DNA of 64,000 bases from Paraburkholderia phytofirmans OLGA172 (GCF_001634365.1 NZ_CP014578.1:1054001-1118000), one strand, 5' to 3'. Shown: positions 19,217 through 29,748, numbered from the stretch's first letter. Translations and numbers: made by a program. Notes: generated by a model from the sequence alone, not told the origin.

Positions 19217-22200
19217 ATGTCGCCCATGTCAGATCCCCGCTTCGTTCATCTTCGCGTCCACTCCGAATTCTCGATTGCCGATGGCATCGTGCGTCTTGAC
19301 GACATCGTCAAGGCCGCCGCCAAAGACGGTCAGGGTGCGCTCGCCCTTACCGACCTCGGCAACGCGTTCGGCCTCGTCCGTTTCTACAAGGAAGCCCGCG
19401 GCAAAGGGGTCAAACCCATTGCCGGCTGCGACGTCTGGATCACCAATCCGGACGACCGCGACAAGCCTTCGCGTTTGCTGCTGCTGGTCAAAAACCGCCG
19501 CGGCTATCTGAATCTGTGCGAGCTGCTCAGCAAGGCATCGCTCACCAACCAGTATCGCGGCCGCGCGGAAGTCGAAGCCGGCTGGCTCGAGTCGGGTCTG
19601 GGTGAAGGCCTGCTCGCGTTGTCGGGTGCGCAACAGGGCGACATCGGCCTCGCGCTCGCCGCCGGTAATGAAGAAGCGGCCAAACGCAACGCATTGCATT
19701 GGGCGAAGGTATTCCCCGGCGGCTTCTATATCGAACTGCAACGATGCGGCCAGCCGGGCGGCGAGCAGTACGTGCAGCAGGCGGTTGCGCTCGCGGCGTC
19801 GCTGAAATTGCCGGTGGTGGCCACCCATCCCATGCAGTTCATGACGCCGGACGATTTCACCGCGCACGAAGCGCGCGTGTGCATTTCCGAAGGCGACATC
19901 CTGGCGAATCCGCGCCGCTCGAAGCGCTTTACGTCCGAGCAGTATTTCCGCACGCAAGACGAGATGGCAGGGTTGTTCGCGGACATTCCGTCGGCACTCG
20001 CCAATAGTGTCGAAATCGCCAAGCGCTGCAATTTGACGCTCGAACTCGGCAAGCCGAAGCTGCCGCTCTTCCCGACGCCCGACGGCATGTCGCTCGACGA
20101 CTACCTAGTGCAATTGTCAAAAGAAGGCCTCGAAAAGCGTCTCGAACAGTTGTACCCGGATGCGGCCGAGCGCGAGGCGCAGCGCGAAACGTATTACCAG
20201 CGCCTCGAATTCGAGTGCGGCACGATCATCAAGATGGGCTTTCCCGGCTACTTCCTGATCGTTGCGGACTTTATCAACTGGGCGAAGAACAACGGCGTGC
20301 CGGTAGGTCCGGGCCGTGGCTCGGGTGCGGGTTCGCTGGTCGCGTATGCGCTCGGCGTAACCGACCTCGATCCGCTGCGCTACAACCTGCTGTTCGAGCG
20401 TTTCCTGAATCCGGAACGGGTCTCGATGCCCGACTTCGACATCGACTTCTGCCAGCACGGCCGCGACCGTGTGATTCAGTACGTGAAGGAGAAGTACGGC
20501 GCGGACGCCGTGTCGCAGATCGCCACCTTCGGCACGATGGCGGCGAAGGCAGCGGTGCGGGATATCGGCCGCGTGCTCGATCTCGGCTACATGTTCACCG
20601 ACGGCATCGCCAAGCTGATTCCGTTCAAGCCGGGCAAGCACGTGACCATCGCCGACGCGATGAAGGAAGAGCCGCTGTTGCAGGAGCGCTTCGACAACGA
20701 AGACGAAGTGCATCAGCTGCTCGAACTCGCGCAACGCGTGGAAGGCCTCACGCGTAACGTCGGTATGCACGCCGGCGGCGTGCTGATCGCGCCCGGCAAG
20801 CTGACCGATTTTTGCCCGCTCTATACGCAGGGCGACGAAAGCGGCGTCGTGAGCCAGTACGACAAGGACGACGTCGAAGCCGTCGGCCTCGTGAAGTTCG
20901 ACTTTTTGGGCCTCACCACGCTAACTATTCTGGATTGGGCCGAGCGCTATATCCGCCGTCTCGATCCGTCGAAGAAAGACTGGTCGCTCGCGCAGGTGCC
21001 GCTCGACGACGCGGCGTCGTTCTCGATCCTGAAAAAAGCGAACACGGTCGCCGTGTTCCAGCTGGAAAGCCGCGGCATGCAAGGCATGCTGAAAGACGCG
21101 CAGCCTGACCGCTTCGAGGACATCATCGCGCTGGTGGCGTTGTACCGTCCGGGCCCGATGGACCTGATCCCGAGCTTCTGTGCGCGTAAGCACGGCCGCG
21201 AAGTGGTGGAGTATCCGGATCCGCGTGTTGAATCTGTTCTGAAAGAGACCTACGGCATCATGGTCTACCAGGAGCAGGTGATGCAGATGGCGCAGATCAT
21301 CGGCGGCTACTCGCTCGGCGGCGCCGACTTGTTGCGTCGCGCGATGGGTAAGAAGAAGGCCGAGGAAATGGCCGAGCATCGCGAGCTGTTCCGCCAGGGC
21401 GCCGCGAAGAACGGGCTGGCCGGCGAGAAGGCCGACGAAATTTTCGACTTGATGGAGAAGTTCGCGGGCTACGGCTTCAATAAGTCGCACGCGGCGGCGT
21501 ATGCGCTGCTCGCGTACTACACGGCTTGGCTGAAGGCGCACCATCCGGCCGAATTCATGGCGGCGAATATGTCGCTCGCCATGGACGACACGGACAAGGT
21601 CAAGATCCTGTTCGAGGACTGCCTCACGAACAAGATGGCCGTGCTGCCACCGGACATCAATCTGTCCGCATACCGTTTCGAGCCGGTTGCGGAAGCGGAC
21701 GGCAAGCGGTCGAAAACGATTCGCTACGGCCTCGGTGCGATCAAGGGAAGCGGCCAGAACGCGATCGAAGAAATTATCCGCGCGCGCGAAGAAGGTCCGT
21801 TCATCGATATCTTCGATTTCTGCAACCGGGTCGACCGTCGTATCGTCAATCGCCGGACGGTGGAAGCATTGATCCGCGCCGGTGCGTTCGACACGCTGCA
21901 TGCGAATCGCGCACAGTTGATCGCCTCCGTCTCGCTGGCAATGGAAGCGGCCGAGCAGGCAAGCGCCAACGCGATGCAGGCGGGCCTGTTCGACATGGGC
22001 GACGCGCCGTCGCAAGGGCACGAGCTGGTCGACGAGCCGGAATGGCCGGAAAAGAAGAAGCTGCAGGAAGAGAAAGGCGCGCTCGGCTTCTACCTGTCGG
22101 GCCACCTGTTCGATGCCTATAAGGACGAAGTGCGCCGTTTCGTGCGCCAGAAAATCGGCGAACTGAAGGAAGGGCGCGACAAGCTGGTCGCGGGCGTGAT

Positions 22201-22795
22201 CGCGTCGCTGCGCACGCAGATGACCCAGCGCGGCAAGATGCTGATCGCGTTGCTCGACGACGGCACCGGCCAATGCGAAGTGACGGTCTTCAACGAGACT
22301 TTTGAAGCGCACAAGCAGTTGTTCAAGGAAGACGAACTACTGGTCGTGCAAGGCTCGGCGCGTAACGACGCGTTCACGGGCGGCATCCGTTTCACCGTCG
22401 ATACGGTGATGGATCTCGGCCGCGCGCGTTGCCGTTATGCGGAAGCCGTGAAGGTGCAGATGAACGGCAACGCGGACGCGTCGGCGTTGCGGCGCGTGCT
22501 CGAAGCGCATAGCGCGGGTAAGGACGAGCCGCAAGCTGCGCCGGCACCGGCGGCGTCATCGCGCGGTGGCAATGGAGGCGGCGGTGGCCGCAACGGCGGG
22601 GGCTATGGCGGCGCTGGCGGTCAGCGGCAGGCTGTGCAGATTCCGAACGGTCTCGCCGTGCAGGTGGTTTATCGCAGCGAGAATGCGCAAGGTGAAATGC
22701 GTCTGGGCGACGCGTGGCGCGTAAAGCCGACCGACGAATTGCTCGCGGCATTGCGCGGTGAGTTTGCCGGAAGCTCGATCGAAATCGTTTATTGA
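19217..22795 (+). CDS. dnaE: DNA polymerase III alpha subunit
   Basis: A 1192-residue replicative polymerase. It has an N-terminal PHP domain (FVHLRVHSEFSIADG), the palm motifs GPGRGSGAGSLVAYALG and MPDFDIDFCQHGRD carrying catalytic aspartates, HAGGVLIAP, YQEQVMQMAQ, GYGFNKSHAAAYALLAYYTAWLK in the fingers, and an OB fold (LIALLDDGTGQCEVTVF). A glycine-rich spacer near residues 1115-1140 separates the OB region from the C-terminal tau-binding part. ATG at 19217 follows GGAG at the right spacing; 19226 is also possible. Confidence 0.98.
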   Translation: MSPMSDPRFVHLRVHSEFSIADGIVRLDDIVKAAAKDGQGALALTDLGNAFGLVRFYKEARGKGVKPIAGCDVWITNPDDRDKPSRLLLLVKNRRGYLNLCELLSKASLTNQYRGRAEVEAGWLESGLGEGLLALSGAQQGDIGLALAAGNEEAAKRNALHWAKVFPGGFYIELQRCGQPGGEQYVQQAVALAASLKLPVVATHPMQFMTPDDFTAHEARVCISEGDILANPRRSKRFTSEQYFRTQDEMAGLFADIPSALANSVEIAKRCNLTLELGKPKLPLFPTPDGMSLDDYLVQLSKEGLEKRLEQLYPDAAEREAQRETYYQRLEFECGTIIKMGFPGYFLIVADFINWAKNNGVPVGPGRGSGAGSLVAYALGVTDLDPLRYNLLFERFLNPERVSMPDFDIDFCQHGRDRVIQYVKEKYGADAVSQIATFGTMAAKAAVRDIGRVLDLGYMFTDGIAKLIPFKPGKHVTIADAMKEEPLLQERFDNEDEVHQLLELAQRVEGLTRNVGMHAGGVLIAPGKLTDFCPLYTQGDESGVVSQYDKDDVEAVGLVKFDFLGLTTLTILDWAERYIRRLDPSKKDWSLAQVPLDDAASFSILKKANTVAVFQLESRGMQGMLKDAQPDRFEDIIALVALYRPGPMDLIPSFCARKHGREVVEYPDPRVESVLKETYGIMVYQEQVMQMAQIIGGYSLGGADLLRRAMGKKKAEEMAEHRELFRQGAAKNGLAGEKADEIFDLMEKFAGYGFNKSHAAAYALLAYYTAWLKAHHPAEFMAANMSLAMDDTDKVKILFEDCLTNKMAVLPPDINLSAYRFEPVAEADGKRSKTIRYGLGAIKGSGQNAIEEIIRAREEGPFIDIFDFCNRVDRRIVNRRTVEALIRAGAFDTLHANRAQLIASVSLAMEAAEQASANAMQAGLFDMGDAPSQGHELVDEPEWPEKKKLQEEKGALGFYLSGHLFDAYKDEVRRFVRQKIGELKEGRDKLVAGVIASLRTQMTQRGKMLIALLDDGTGQCEVTVFNETFEAHKQLFKEDELLVVQGSARNDAFTGGIRFTVDTVMDLGRARCRYAEAVKVQMNGNADASALRRVLEAHSAGKDEPQAAPAPAASSRGGNGGGGGRNGGGYGGAGGQRQAVQIPNGLAVQVVYRSENAQGEMRLGDAWRVKPTDELLAALRGEFAGSSIEIVY

Positions 22796-22800
22796 TGGCT

Positions 22801-22831
22801 GGTTTGCTCACGCGGTGCGCGTGGGCAAACC
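22801..22831. terminator. strong hairpin between dnaE and glycosyltransferase gene
   Basis: GGTTTGCTCACGCG pairs over 14 bp (one G-T) with 22818-22831 across a GTG loop. It separates two convergent genes. No long T-run follows, so it may act as a 3'-end stabiliser or a weak bidirectional terminator. Confidence 0.7.
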
Positions 22832-22849
22832 GTTGGCGAGCCGTAGCCA

Positions 22850-23611
22850 CTAGCGCTGCGTCTTCTCCCCCATCCGCGCCAGCTTCAAAAACCGGTAGTA
22901 CACCGTCTCGGCATTGAACAACGCGATCATGAAACCCGCGCGACCGTCGAGAAATCCACGCCGCAGCACATAGGTCCTCACGAAGGCCCAGGCGCCGCGC
23001 CCGAGCGCCTTGCCGAAACTGCCGCGCTTGCCGGCCGCATGACGTTGCTGGGCACCCGCTGTCGAATACGCGTCGAGCTTGCGCAAAACGCCTTCGAAGT
23101 CCTCGTAAGAGTAGTGCATCAGCTTGCCGGTCAGGCGCTGCGAGGGCGTGTCGAACACCAGGCGCTCATGCACGAGGTCGTCGGAGAAGCGCGCGGCGCC
23201 ACGTTTGAACAGGCGTGGAATCCAGTCCGGATACCAGCCGCTATGATGAATCCAGTGGCCGCAAAAGCTCGACAGCCGGTCCACCGCGTACACGTCGGCG
23301 GTGGGAGCGGCCAGCGCCGCGCGGATCGCCGCAGCCAGTTCTGGTGAGACGATCTCGTCGGCGTCGAGCGAGAGAATCCAGCTGGTGGTGAGCGCATCCA
23401 CGGCGCGGTTCTTTTGCGGACCGAAGCCCGGCCAGTCGGTTTGCTCGAACACGCGCGCGCCGTGTGCTCGAGCGATGTCAGCGGTGCCGTCGGTGCTGCC
23501 GCCGTCGATCACGACGATCTGATCGGCGAAGGCTACGGCCTGCAGGCATTCGGCCAGTCGCGCCGCCGCGTTTTTGGTGATGATGGCGACGCCGAGGGTG
23601 GTTTCTTGCAT
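22850..23611 (-). CDS. family 2 glycosyltransferase (LPS-core WaaE/KdtX-like)
   Basis: A 253-residue GT-A glycosyltransferase. It opens with LGVAIITKNAAARLAECLQA and shows the acceptor-side DGGSTDGTADIAR and SLDADEIVSPEL (DxD-type metal site). The C-terminus (GFLDGRAGFMIALFNAETVYYRFLKL) is typical of the WaaE/LgtF-like beta-1,4-glucosyltransferases that decorate the heptose of LPS inner core. ATG at 23611 is chosen over the track-length reading, whose first 57 residues look non-coding. It is divergent from msbA and sits in an LPS block. Confidence 0.86.
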   Translation of the reverse strand: MQETTLGVAIITKNAAARLAECLQAVAFADQIVVIDGGSTDGTADIARAHGARVFEQTDWPGFGPQKNRAVDALTTSWILSLDADEIVSPELAAAIRAALAAPTADVYAVDRLSSFCGHWIHHSGWYPDWIPRLFKRGAARFSDDLVHERLVFDTPSQRLTGKLMHYSYEDFEGVLRKLDAYSTAGAQQRHAAGKRGSFGKALGRGAWAFVRTYVLRRGFLDGRAGFMIALFNAETVYYRFLKLARMGEKTQR

Positions 23612-23796
23612 ACCTGAATTGCGTGGGGGGGCAGGGTGGCGGAATGGGTCGCGCAAGTATACAACCCGGCGCAACCCGGCCAATCCATAACCCCCGGCCG
23701 CCGCCCCCGACCGTTTACAATGCTGTTTTTTGATATTCCGCGTGTGAGGCATTCCGCCCGCCGTGCGGATGCTGTCCCGCATTCTCAGAGGATTCC

Positions 23797-25590
23797 TTGA
23801 GCGCGAAGCCTACGTTAAGCAAACCCATCGGTTCAGGTGAGACATCGTCGCCCGCCGTCGTCTTTCGACGCTTGTGGCCTTACATCAAGCCGCTGATGTG
23901 GGTGGCGATCGGTGCGATCGTCGCCATGGCCGTGAGCGCCGGCACTGACGCGGCGATTCCCGCATTGCTCAAACCGCTGCTGGACAAGGGCTTCGGCGCG
24001 CACGCCAGCGACAATGCCAAGTGGTTCGTGCCGGTCGCGGTGACCGGCCTCGCGCTGATTCGCGGCGTGTCGCAATACGCTTCGGGTTATCTGCTCGCCT
24101 ACGTATCGAACAAGATCCTGCTCGATCTGCGCCTGACGATGTTCGACCGCATGATCCACACGAGCGTGGCGTTCTTCCAGCGCGAAACCGCGAGCACGGT
24201 GATCAACGCGATCGTCTTCGAGGTCAACCAGATTCTCAACGTGTTGTTGGGCGTGTTGGTCACACTGGTGCGCGATTCGCTGACGGTCGTCTTCCTGCTC
24301 GGCTATCTGTTCTATCTGAACTGGCGCCTGACGCTGATCGTCGCGGTGCTGCTGCCGGGGATCGGCTGGCTGGTCGGCAAGATCAACCGTCGCCTGCGGC
24401 GCCTGAACCGCGAGCATCAACTGCTGACCAACGAACTGTCGTACATCGTCGAAGAGACGGTGGGGGGCTACAAGGTCGTCAAGGTGCACAACGGCGAGCA
24501 GTACGAGACAGACCGCTTCACGGCCATGAGCAAGCGTCTGCGTGGCTACGCCATGCGCATGACCGTCTCCGGCGGCCTCGCACAACCGTTGACGCAGTTC
24601 CTGGCGTCAATCGCGCTCGCGGTGGTGATTACGATCGCGGTGGTGCAATCGTCGTCGGATCAGACTACCGTCGGCGGCTTTGTGGCGTTCGTCACGTCGA
24701 TGCTGCTGATCATCTCGCCGCTGAAGCACCTGATGGACGTGAACCAGCCGCTGCAGCGCGGCATGACGGCGTGCGAGCTGATTTTCGGCCTGATCGACGA
24801 GCCGTCCGAACCGGCGGGCGGCGGCGTGCCGCTCGAGCGCGCCCGCGGCGAAGTCGAATTCCGCGACGTATCGTTCACCTACGGCAGCAACGCCACGCAC
24901 AACCGCCACACGCTCGACCACGTGTCGTTCAAGGCGGCACCGGGCGAAATGGTCGCGCTGGCGGGCCCGTCGGGCAGCGGCAAGACCACGCTGGTGAATT
25001 TGTTGCCGCGCTTTTTCGATCCGACCGGCGGCGAGATTCTGGTCGACGGCGTTGCGCTGCCGGAATACAGCCTGCACGCGCTGCGCAGCCAGGTCGCGAT
25101 GGTGAGCCAGGACGTGGTGCTGTTCAACGACTCGGTGGCCAACAACGTCGCTTATGGGCAGACGGCCGATCCGGACAAGGTCAAGGCGGCGCTGCGCGCG
25201 GCGAACCTGTGGGATACCGTCGAGGCGATGCCCAATGGCATCGATACGCTGGTCGGCGACAACGGCATGATGCTCTCGGGCGGTCAACGCCAGCGTCTGG
25301 CGATCGCGCGCGCGATCTACAAGGACGCGCCGATCCTGATCCTCGACGAAGCCACCTCGGCGCTGGATTCCGAATCCGAACGCCACGTGCAGGCGGCGCT
25401 GGAAACCTTGATGAAGGGCCGCACTACGCTCGTGATCGCGCACCGTTTGTCGACCATCGAACGCGCCGACCGGATTCTGGTGATGGAAGCAGGGCGGATT
25501 GTCGAGCGCGGCAGCCATCGCGAGCTGCTGGCGCAAGGCGGGCTGTACGCGCATCTGCATCGCATCCAGTTTCAGCAAGACGCAGCGTGA
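23797..25590 (+). CDS. msbA: lipid A export ABC transporter MsbA (TTG start)
   Basis: A 597-residue half-transporter. Residues 1-330 form the six-helix exporter domain; the nucleotide-binding domain follows with Walker A GPSGSGKT near 390, signature [14 protein letters not shown] near 490, and Walker [17 protein letters not shown]. It flips lipid A-core across the inner membrane. The start is TTG, with AGAGGA a few bases upstream and no better ATG near the conserved N-terminus. Neighbouring glycosyltransferases and waaC fit LPS assembly. Confidence 0.93.
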   Translation: MSAKPTLSKPIGSGETSSPAVVFRRLWPYIKPLMWVAIGAIVAMAVSAGTDAAIPALLKPLLDKGFGAHASDNAKWFVPVAVTGLALIRGVSQYASGYLLAYVSNKILLDLRLTMFDRMIHTSVAFFQRETASTVINAIVFEVNQILNVLLGVLVTLVRDSLTVVFLLGYLFYLNWRLTLIVAVLLPGIGWLVGKINRRLRRLNREHQLLTNELSYIVEETVGGYKVVKVHNGEQYETDRFTAMSKRLRGYAMRMTVSGGLAQPLTQFLASIALAVVITIAVVQSSSDQTTVGGFVAFVTSMLLIISPLKHLMDVNQPLQRGMTACELIFGLIDEPSEPAGGGVPLERARGEVEFRDVSFTYGSNATHNRHTLDHVSFKAAPGEMVALAGPSGSGKTTLVNLLPRFFDPTGGEILVDGVALPEYSLHALRSQVAMVSQDVVLFNDSVANNVAYGQTADPDKVKAALRAANLWDTVEAMPNGIDTLVGDNGMMLSGGQRQRLAIARAIYKDAPILILDEATSALDSESERHVQAALETLMKGRTTLVIAHRLSTIERADRILVMEAGRIVERGSHRELLAQGGLYAHLHRIQFQQDAA

Positions 25591-25732
25591 CGCGCGGCGG
25601 GATTTTCAATGCATTTCCGTCTGTATCCGTGTCGCGCTGCGCACGGACAGCGCCGCCGTCCGCGTGACCTGGTCACGTCTGTTCGCTTTTCCTTTACGTT
25701 TGACCAGGCGCTCGCGCGCCGTCGCCTGAATC

Positions 25733-26806
25733 ATGAAAATTGGACTCTCCAGCAATGCGCTGAAGCATAGTGGCGGTCTCGAGCGCTACGCGATGGATCT
25801 CGTGCGCGGCTTCGCCGCGATGGGCATCGAGCCGGCGTTTTTTGCCCGCCGCTTCGACATGTCGGTTCCGGAAAGCCGCATGGTCGAGCCGCATCGCATC
25901 CGCGTCTCGCTGCTGCCGGGCAAGTTTCGAGATAGCTGGTTTTCACGCCGTTTGCGCAGCGCGCGCCGGACGGCGCAGGTCGATGTGCTGATCGGTTGCA
26001 ACCGGGTCGATTCGTCCGAAATCGCGATTTGCGGCGGCACCCATCTCGGTTTTTTGCGTGCTATCGGGCGAGAGCAACGGCGTTCGGACCGTTGGCAGAT
26101 CGCGCTCGAGCGCCGTCAGTATGAGCAGGCGAGCGTCATCGTCGCGCACTCGAAGCTGATGCATGACGAACTGCGCGAGCTGTATGGCGTGGATGAGGCA
26201 AAGATTCGCGTGCTCTATCCGCCTGTCGATGGCGCACGCTTCACGCCGGTGGACAGCGCGCAGCGCGCTCTGCTACGGCGCAAGCTGGGCTTCGCCGATC
26301 ACGAGATCGTGCTGCTGTTTCCGTCGAGCAGTCACGAGCGCAAGGGTTTGCCGCTGATCGAAGCGGCCTTGCACGATACGGCGCTCCCGGTGGTTGTCGC
26401 CGTCGCGGGCAGGCCGCCGGAGCGCACCTCCGGGCGGCTGCGCTACGTCGGCTATGTGAAGGAAATCGAAGACGCCTATCGTGCCGCCGATTTCACAATT
26501 CTCGCTTCGAAGTATGAGCCGTTTGGACTGGTCGGCGTCGAGTCGGTGATGTGCGGCACACCGGTGATCTTTCCGTCGAGTATCGGCTGCTGCGATGCGA
26601 TCGCGGAACACGCAAAGTTCGTGTTCGCACCGGACGACGTCGCCGACTTGCGGGCGACCATCGAGCGCGCGGTACAACAGCGGCTCGCCGACCCGGCGCC
26701 GCTGTCGTCCGGGCTGGCGCGTGATGCGGTCCTCTATGATGCGCGGGTGACCGGTCACGTCGATGTGCTTCTGGCATTGGCCACGCGCATTTTCGACAGC
26801 AAATAA
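25733..26806 (+). CDS. family 4 glycosyltransferase (WaaG-like, LPS core)
   Basis: A 357-residue GT-B enzyme. The N-terminal half opens MKIGLSSNALKHSGGLERYA (donor/acceptor loop) and includes GCNRVDSSEIAICGGTHLGF. The C-terminal GT4 domain has LLFPSSSHERKGLPLIEAA and the EX7E-like region YEPFGLVGVESVMCGTPVIF. The pattern is that of UDP-glucose:heptosyl-LPS glucosyltransferases (WaaG/RfaG). It lies 140 bp after msbA on the same strand. Exact sugar specificity cannot be deduced. Confidence 0.85.
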   Translation: MKIGLSSNALKHSGGLERYAMDLVRGFAAMGIEPAFFARRFDMSVPESRMVEPHRIRVSLLPGKFRDSWFSRRLRSARRTAQVDVLIGCNRVDSSEIAICGGTHLGFLRAIGREQRRSDRWQIALERRQYEQASVIVAHSKLMHDELRELYGVDEAKIRVLYPPVDGARFTPVDSAQRALLRRKLGFADHEIVLLFPSSSHERKGLPLIEAALHDTALPVVVAVAGRPPERTSGRLRYVGYVKEIEDAYRAADFTILASKYEPFGLVGVESVMCGTPVIFPSSIGCCDAIAEHAKFVFAPDDVADLRATIERAVQQRLADPAPLSSGLARDAVLYDARVTGHVDVLLALATRIFDSK

Positions 26807-27016
26807 GCCCGGACGCGCACCCGAGCCACTGGCCGACGGCCGCGCGGGCCACCTTGCATGATTGCCGCGTCGCTGCAGCATCCTTTCCGCGTCGGGAGGC
26901 GAAAACAGCAAGATATCGACGCCGTTCTTCACAACGGTCACGCCGCTTTGGTGATAGGGCATATCCGGCGTGGAAGTTTGTGAGTAAGATTTTTTTTGAC
27001 GGCAGTGGCTTATGCG

Positions 27017-28036
27017 CTATTTTGCGGGCCTGTCATATGGCTTGACGGCGCCGCTTTGGGTGAAGTCTTCAGGGCGGTCCAGCACTGCACCGATGGCTTC
27101 ACGCACTTCGTCAACCGATGCCGGACGTCCCTCGTCGCCGACCGACGTCGACAGGCCGGGCACGTTGATGCCGAAGTGGCCGCGCGAGGTCGCCGTGAAA
27201 ATCATCACGGTGGGCTTTTGCAGGGCGCTCGCGAGGTGGACGAATCCAGTATCCGTGCCGACGATCAGCGCGGCCATTTCGATGTGCTGCGCGACCGCTT
27301 CCACGCTCAGACGGGGCAACACGATTGCACCCGGAATTCCTTCGGCGATCGCGACCGCGTCCTTATGTTCCGCTTCCGAACCCCACGGTAACAAAGGTGT
27401 AATCCCCTGATCCACCAGAGAGCGGCCGATACTGTGCCAGTGACCGACGGGCCATTTCTTTTCGTCGCTTGAGGTCGCATGGAAGAAGAGGGCAAATGGT
27501 GCGTGTTTCGCTGCTTCGAGCGCCATGGCCGGCGCCGGAATGCGCAGGCCGAAACGCGGCGCGCCTTCGAGCGAATAGCCGAAGACCTGGCTGACGGTGT
27601 TTCGCAGTCCGTCCAATGCGTTGAGATTGCCTCGTGGCGCGTACCGCTCGGTATAGGCGAACGCTGCGCCGCTCTCGCCGAGATCTTCCGCACGGTAGCC
27701 GTAGCGGCGGCGCGAGCGCGCGAGAAAGGCGATGATCGCGCTCTTGTAGACGCCATGCAAGTCGAGCACGGCGTCGTATTTCTCACGCCGCAATTCGCCG
27801 ATCGATGCCGCAATCGCCTTCAGATCATCAAGGCCGCGCCGCTTCTTGAAACCACGCAGCGGTGCGCACAAGACACGGTCGATGCCGGGATTCCAACGAA
27901 GGATGTCTGCGAACGCCGAGTCTGCAGCCCAGTCCACTTTGATTCCGGGAAAGGCTCGATGAAGGTCCGATACCACGGGCTGGCCGTGAACGATGTCACC
28001 CAGCGAAGTGACCTTAACAATTAGGATTCTGTTCAT
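27017..28036 (-). CDS. waaC: lipopolysaccharide heptosyltransferase I
   Basis: A 339-residue GT9 enzyme. It starts MNRILIVKVTSLGDIVHGQP, the classic heptosyltransferase I opening. Further hallmarks are VDWAADSAFADI, DLHGVYKSAIIAFLA, FFHATSSDEKKWPVGHW and the donor-binding IVGTDTGFVHLASALQKPTVMIF. It adds the first L-glycero-D-manno-heptose to Kdo in the inner core. ATG at 28036 is the family start; a longer reading from 28144 adds an unlikely cysteine-rich leader. Confidence 0.94.
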   Translation of the reverse strand: MNRILIVKVTSLGDIVHGQPVVSDLHRAFPGIKVDWAADSAFADILRWNPGIDRVLCAPLRGFKKRRGLDDLKAIAASIGELRREKYDAVLDLHGVYKSAIIAFLARSRRRYGYRAEDLGESGAAFAYTERYAPRGNLNALDGLRNTVSQVFGYSLEGAPRFGLRIPAPAMALEAAKHAPFALFFHATSSDEKKWPVGHWHSIGRSLVDQGITPLLPWGSEAEHKDAVAIAEGIPGAIVLPRLSVEAVAQHIEMAALIVGTDTGFVHLASALQKPTVMIFTATSRGHFGINVPGLSTSVGDEGRPASVDEVREAIGAVLDRPEDFTQSGAVKPYDRPAK

Positions 28037-28367
28037 TAGCGCAGATTTAGGGGTATTTCGGCTGCGGCATGTTCTGTCAGGACATATGTCTGTGGCTGCT
28101 TCGCCGCATCTCGGATAAGAACGCTTCGGGTCGGCGTGCCGCACCGCGCATTCAGATGATCAGCTTCGAGATGGAATCAGGATGATCTGTGTTAGCTAGA
28201 GCTTTGGCCGAAGCGATTATACCGGACCCGCCTTCTGCGCAGCGTCTGGGTGCGCAGCGCCGCCAGGCCAGGAACCCGCTATTGACAGGAGCAGTGTGGC
28301 CCGCTCCCGGTGCATCGACAGTCTATGCCGTAGAGCGTGGCAGCGGACGCTGTCGATGCAAGTGCGT
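28037..28367. other. intergenic, waaC to glycosyltransferase
   Basis: 331 bases between two minus-strand genes, probably with the waaC promoter. No gene, RNA or strong repeat seen. Confidence 0.45.
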
Positions 28368-29378
28368 TCAGTCTTTTCGCTTGAGCCGCTTCAGCCAGAG
28401 AGACGGCGCATAGACCGCAGGGCAGGTGGTGTAGAGAAACATGCGGATCCGCAGCCCGAGCTTCACCGTGCCTGTGCCCGTCAGGAGCGTCAGGCGCTTG
28501 CCGAGACGGCGGGCGTCGAACATCGCGTGAATGAACTGCTCACGCGCGAGTTTCGGCGCGAGCGCCGCGCGCATCTGGTCTCCAAGGCCGGCAATGTCGG
28601 CGTCGCGCTGTATCTGTTCAGTCTCCACGAGTGCGAAGCCATTGCCCTGACGCATGCGCGCAACCAGTTCAGCCGTGGTCCGATAGCGGCGCTTGCTCGA
28701 AAGACCACCGCGCCGGTACCTCACGAGCGGCTCGCGCAGGCTCAGCGCACCGCCCGAGACGATGGCGCGAAACGTCATGACCTGATCTTCGGCCGCGGAG
28801 CCGGGCATCATGGGGCCGAAGCGCTCGAACAGCCGACGCGACCACGTGTGCGCCGCGCCGACCAGCCACGGCCGTTGCGCCAGCCAATCTTCGAAGCTGC
28901 GGTAGTTGTCGAGTTCGGTCGGCGCCATGCGCTCGTGCACGTTGCCGGCTTCGTCCATGTCGGCGAGGTCGGTCGCGATCAGATCGGGGCGCCGGCCATG
29001 CTCGAGCCAGTATTCGACGACCCGTTCGCAGCGGTTCGGTGCGGACATGTCGTCACCGGCGGCGACAAACAGCAATTCCCCCCGTGCCATGGCGGCGAGG
29101 CGCGACAGATGCGCGCTGATCCCTTCGTTGGCCGGGTTGCGCTGCGTGATCACCTGGTGAGGGCCGTCGTAATCGCGTACTGCTGCTTCGATTGCGGCAT
29201 AGGTGCCGTCGCTGGAGGCGTCGTCGGAAATGATGATTTCGAGGGGCGTATAGGTTTGCGCGAGCACGCTGCGCACCGCATCCGCGATCACCCCTTGCTG
29301 GTTGTAAGCGATCAGCAGCACCGTAACGAGCGGCTGGGCCTGTGCAGACAAAGGGCTGTTCGGAACGCTGTTATTCAT
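28368..29378 (-). CDS. family 2 glycosyltransferase (surface polysaccharide)
   Basis: A 336-residue GT2 enzyme. It has VTVLLIAYNQQGVIADAVRSV, then SDDASSDGTYAAIE (nucleotide-sugar site), LLFVAAGDDMSAPNR as the DxD-equivalent region, and AAEDQVMTFRAIVSGGALSL. The C-terminus is basic with a hydrophobic stretch (RIRMFLYTTCPAVYAPSLWL) that could associate with the membrane. The location beside waaC suggests outer core or O-antigen synthesis. Sugar unknown. Confidence 0.85.
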   Translation of the reverse strand: MNNSVPNSPLSAQAQPLVTVLLIAYNQQGVIADAVRSVLAQTYTPLEIIISDDASSDGTYAAIEAAVRDYDGPHQVITQRNPANEGISAHLSRLAAMARGELLFVAAGDDMSAPNRCERVVEYWLEHGRRPDLIATDLADMDEAGNVHERMAPTELDNYRSFEDWLAQRPWLVGAAHTWSRRLFERFGPMMPGSAAEDQVMTFRAIVSGGALSLREPLVRYRRGGLSSKRRYRTTAELVARMRQGNGFALVETEQIQRDADIAGLGDQMRAALAPKLAREQFIHAMFDARRLGKRLTLLTGTGTVKLGLRIRMFLYTTCPAVYAPSLWLKRLKRKD

Positions 29379-29528
29379 GGTACGGGATTGGATGGCGATG
29401 TGGCCAGATTCTAATGGATGTCGAGGTCAGGCCCGTTTTATGCGTGCCGCAACCGCGATGTCGACGGCTGGGTGCTCTGCGCCCCGGATGCTGCAATGAA
29501 CGGTCGTCGCCGGCCGTTGCCGGTCATG

Positions 29529-29748
29529 CTATTTGCTGGCCTGCTTCGACAACTCCTGTTTGCGCGAGTCGATAGCCGCCAGAAACGTGGCGCTCACCAG
29601 CGCGAGCAACTTGACCGTCAGCACCCGCCAGTCGCGCGGGCCGTCCCAGCCGAGTGTAAAGATCGCCGCCACGCCACACGAGGTTCACAGCGGGCGCGAG
29701 CAATAGCAGGGCTGTGCTTAACCAGATCGGGCTGGGAGCAAAAATCAT
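29529..29748 (-). pseudogene. frameshifted small membrane-protein ORF
   Basis: From ATG 29748 one frame gives MIFAPSPIWLSTALLLLAPA, a membrane helix. About 25 residues in, the sensible frame shifts by one to GVAAIFTLGWDGPRDWRVLT and on through LLALVSATFLAA to KQASK and a TAG at 29529-29531. Together they read as one protein of about 73 residues with two helices; the span (220 nt) is not a multiple of three. Either a single-base frameshift or a sequencing error. Family not recognised. Confidence 0.4.
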
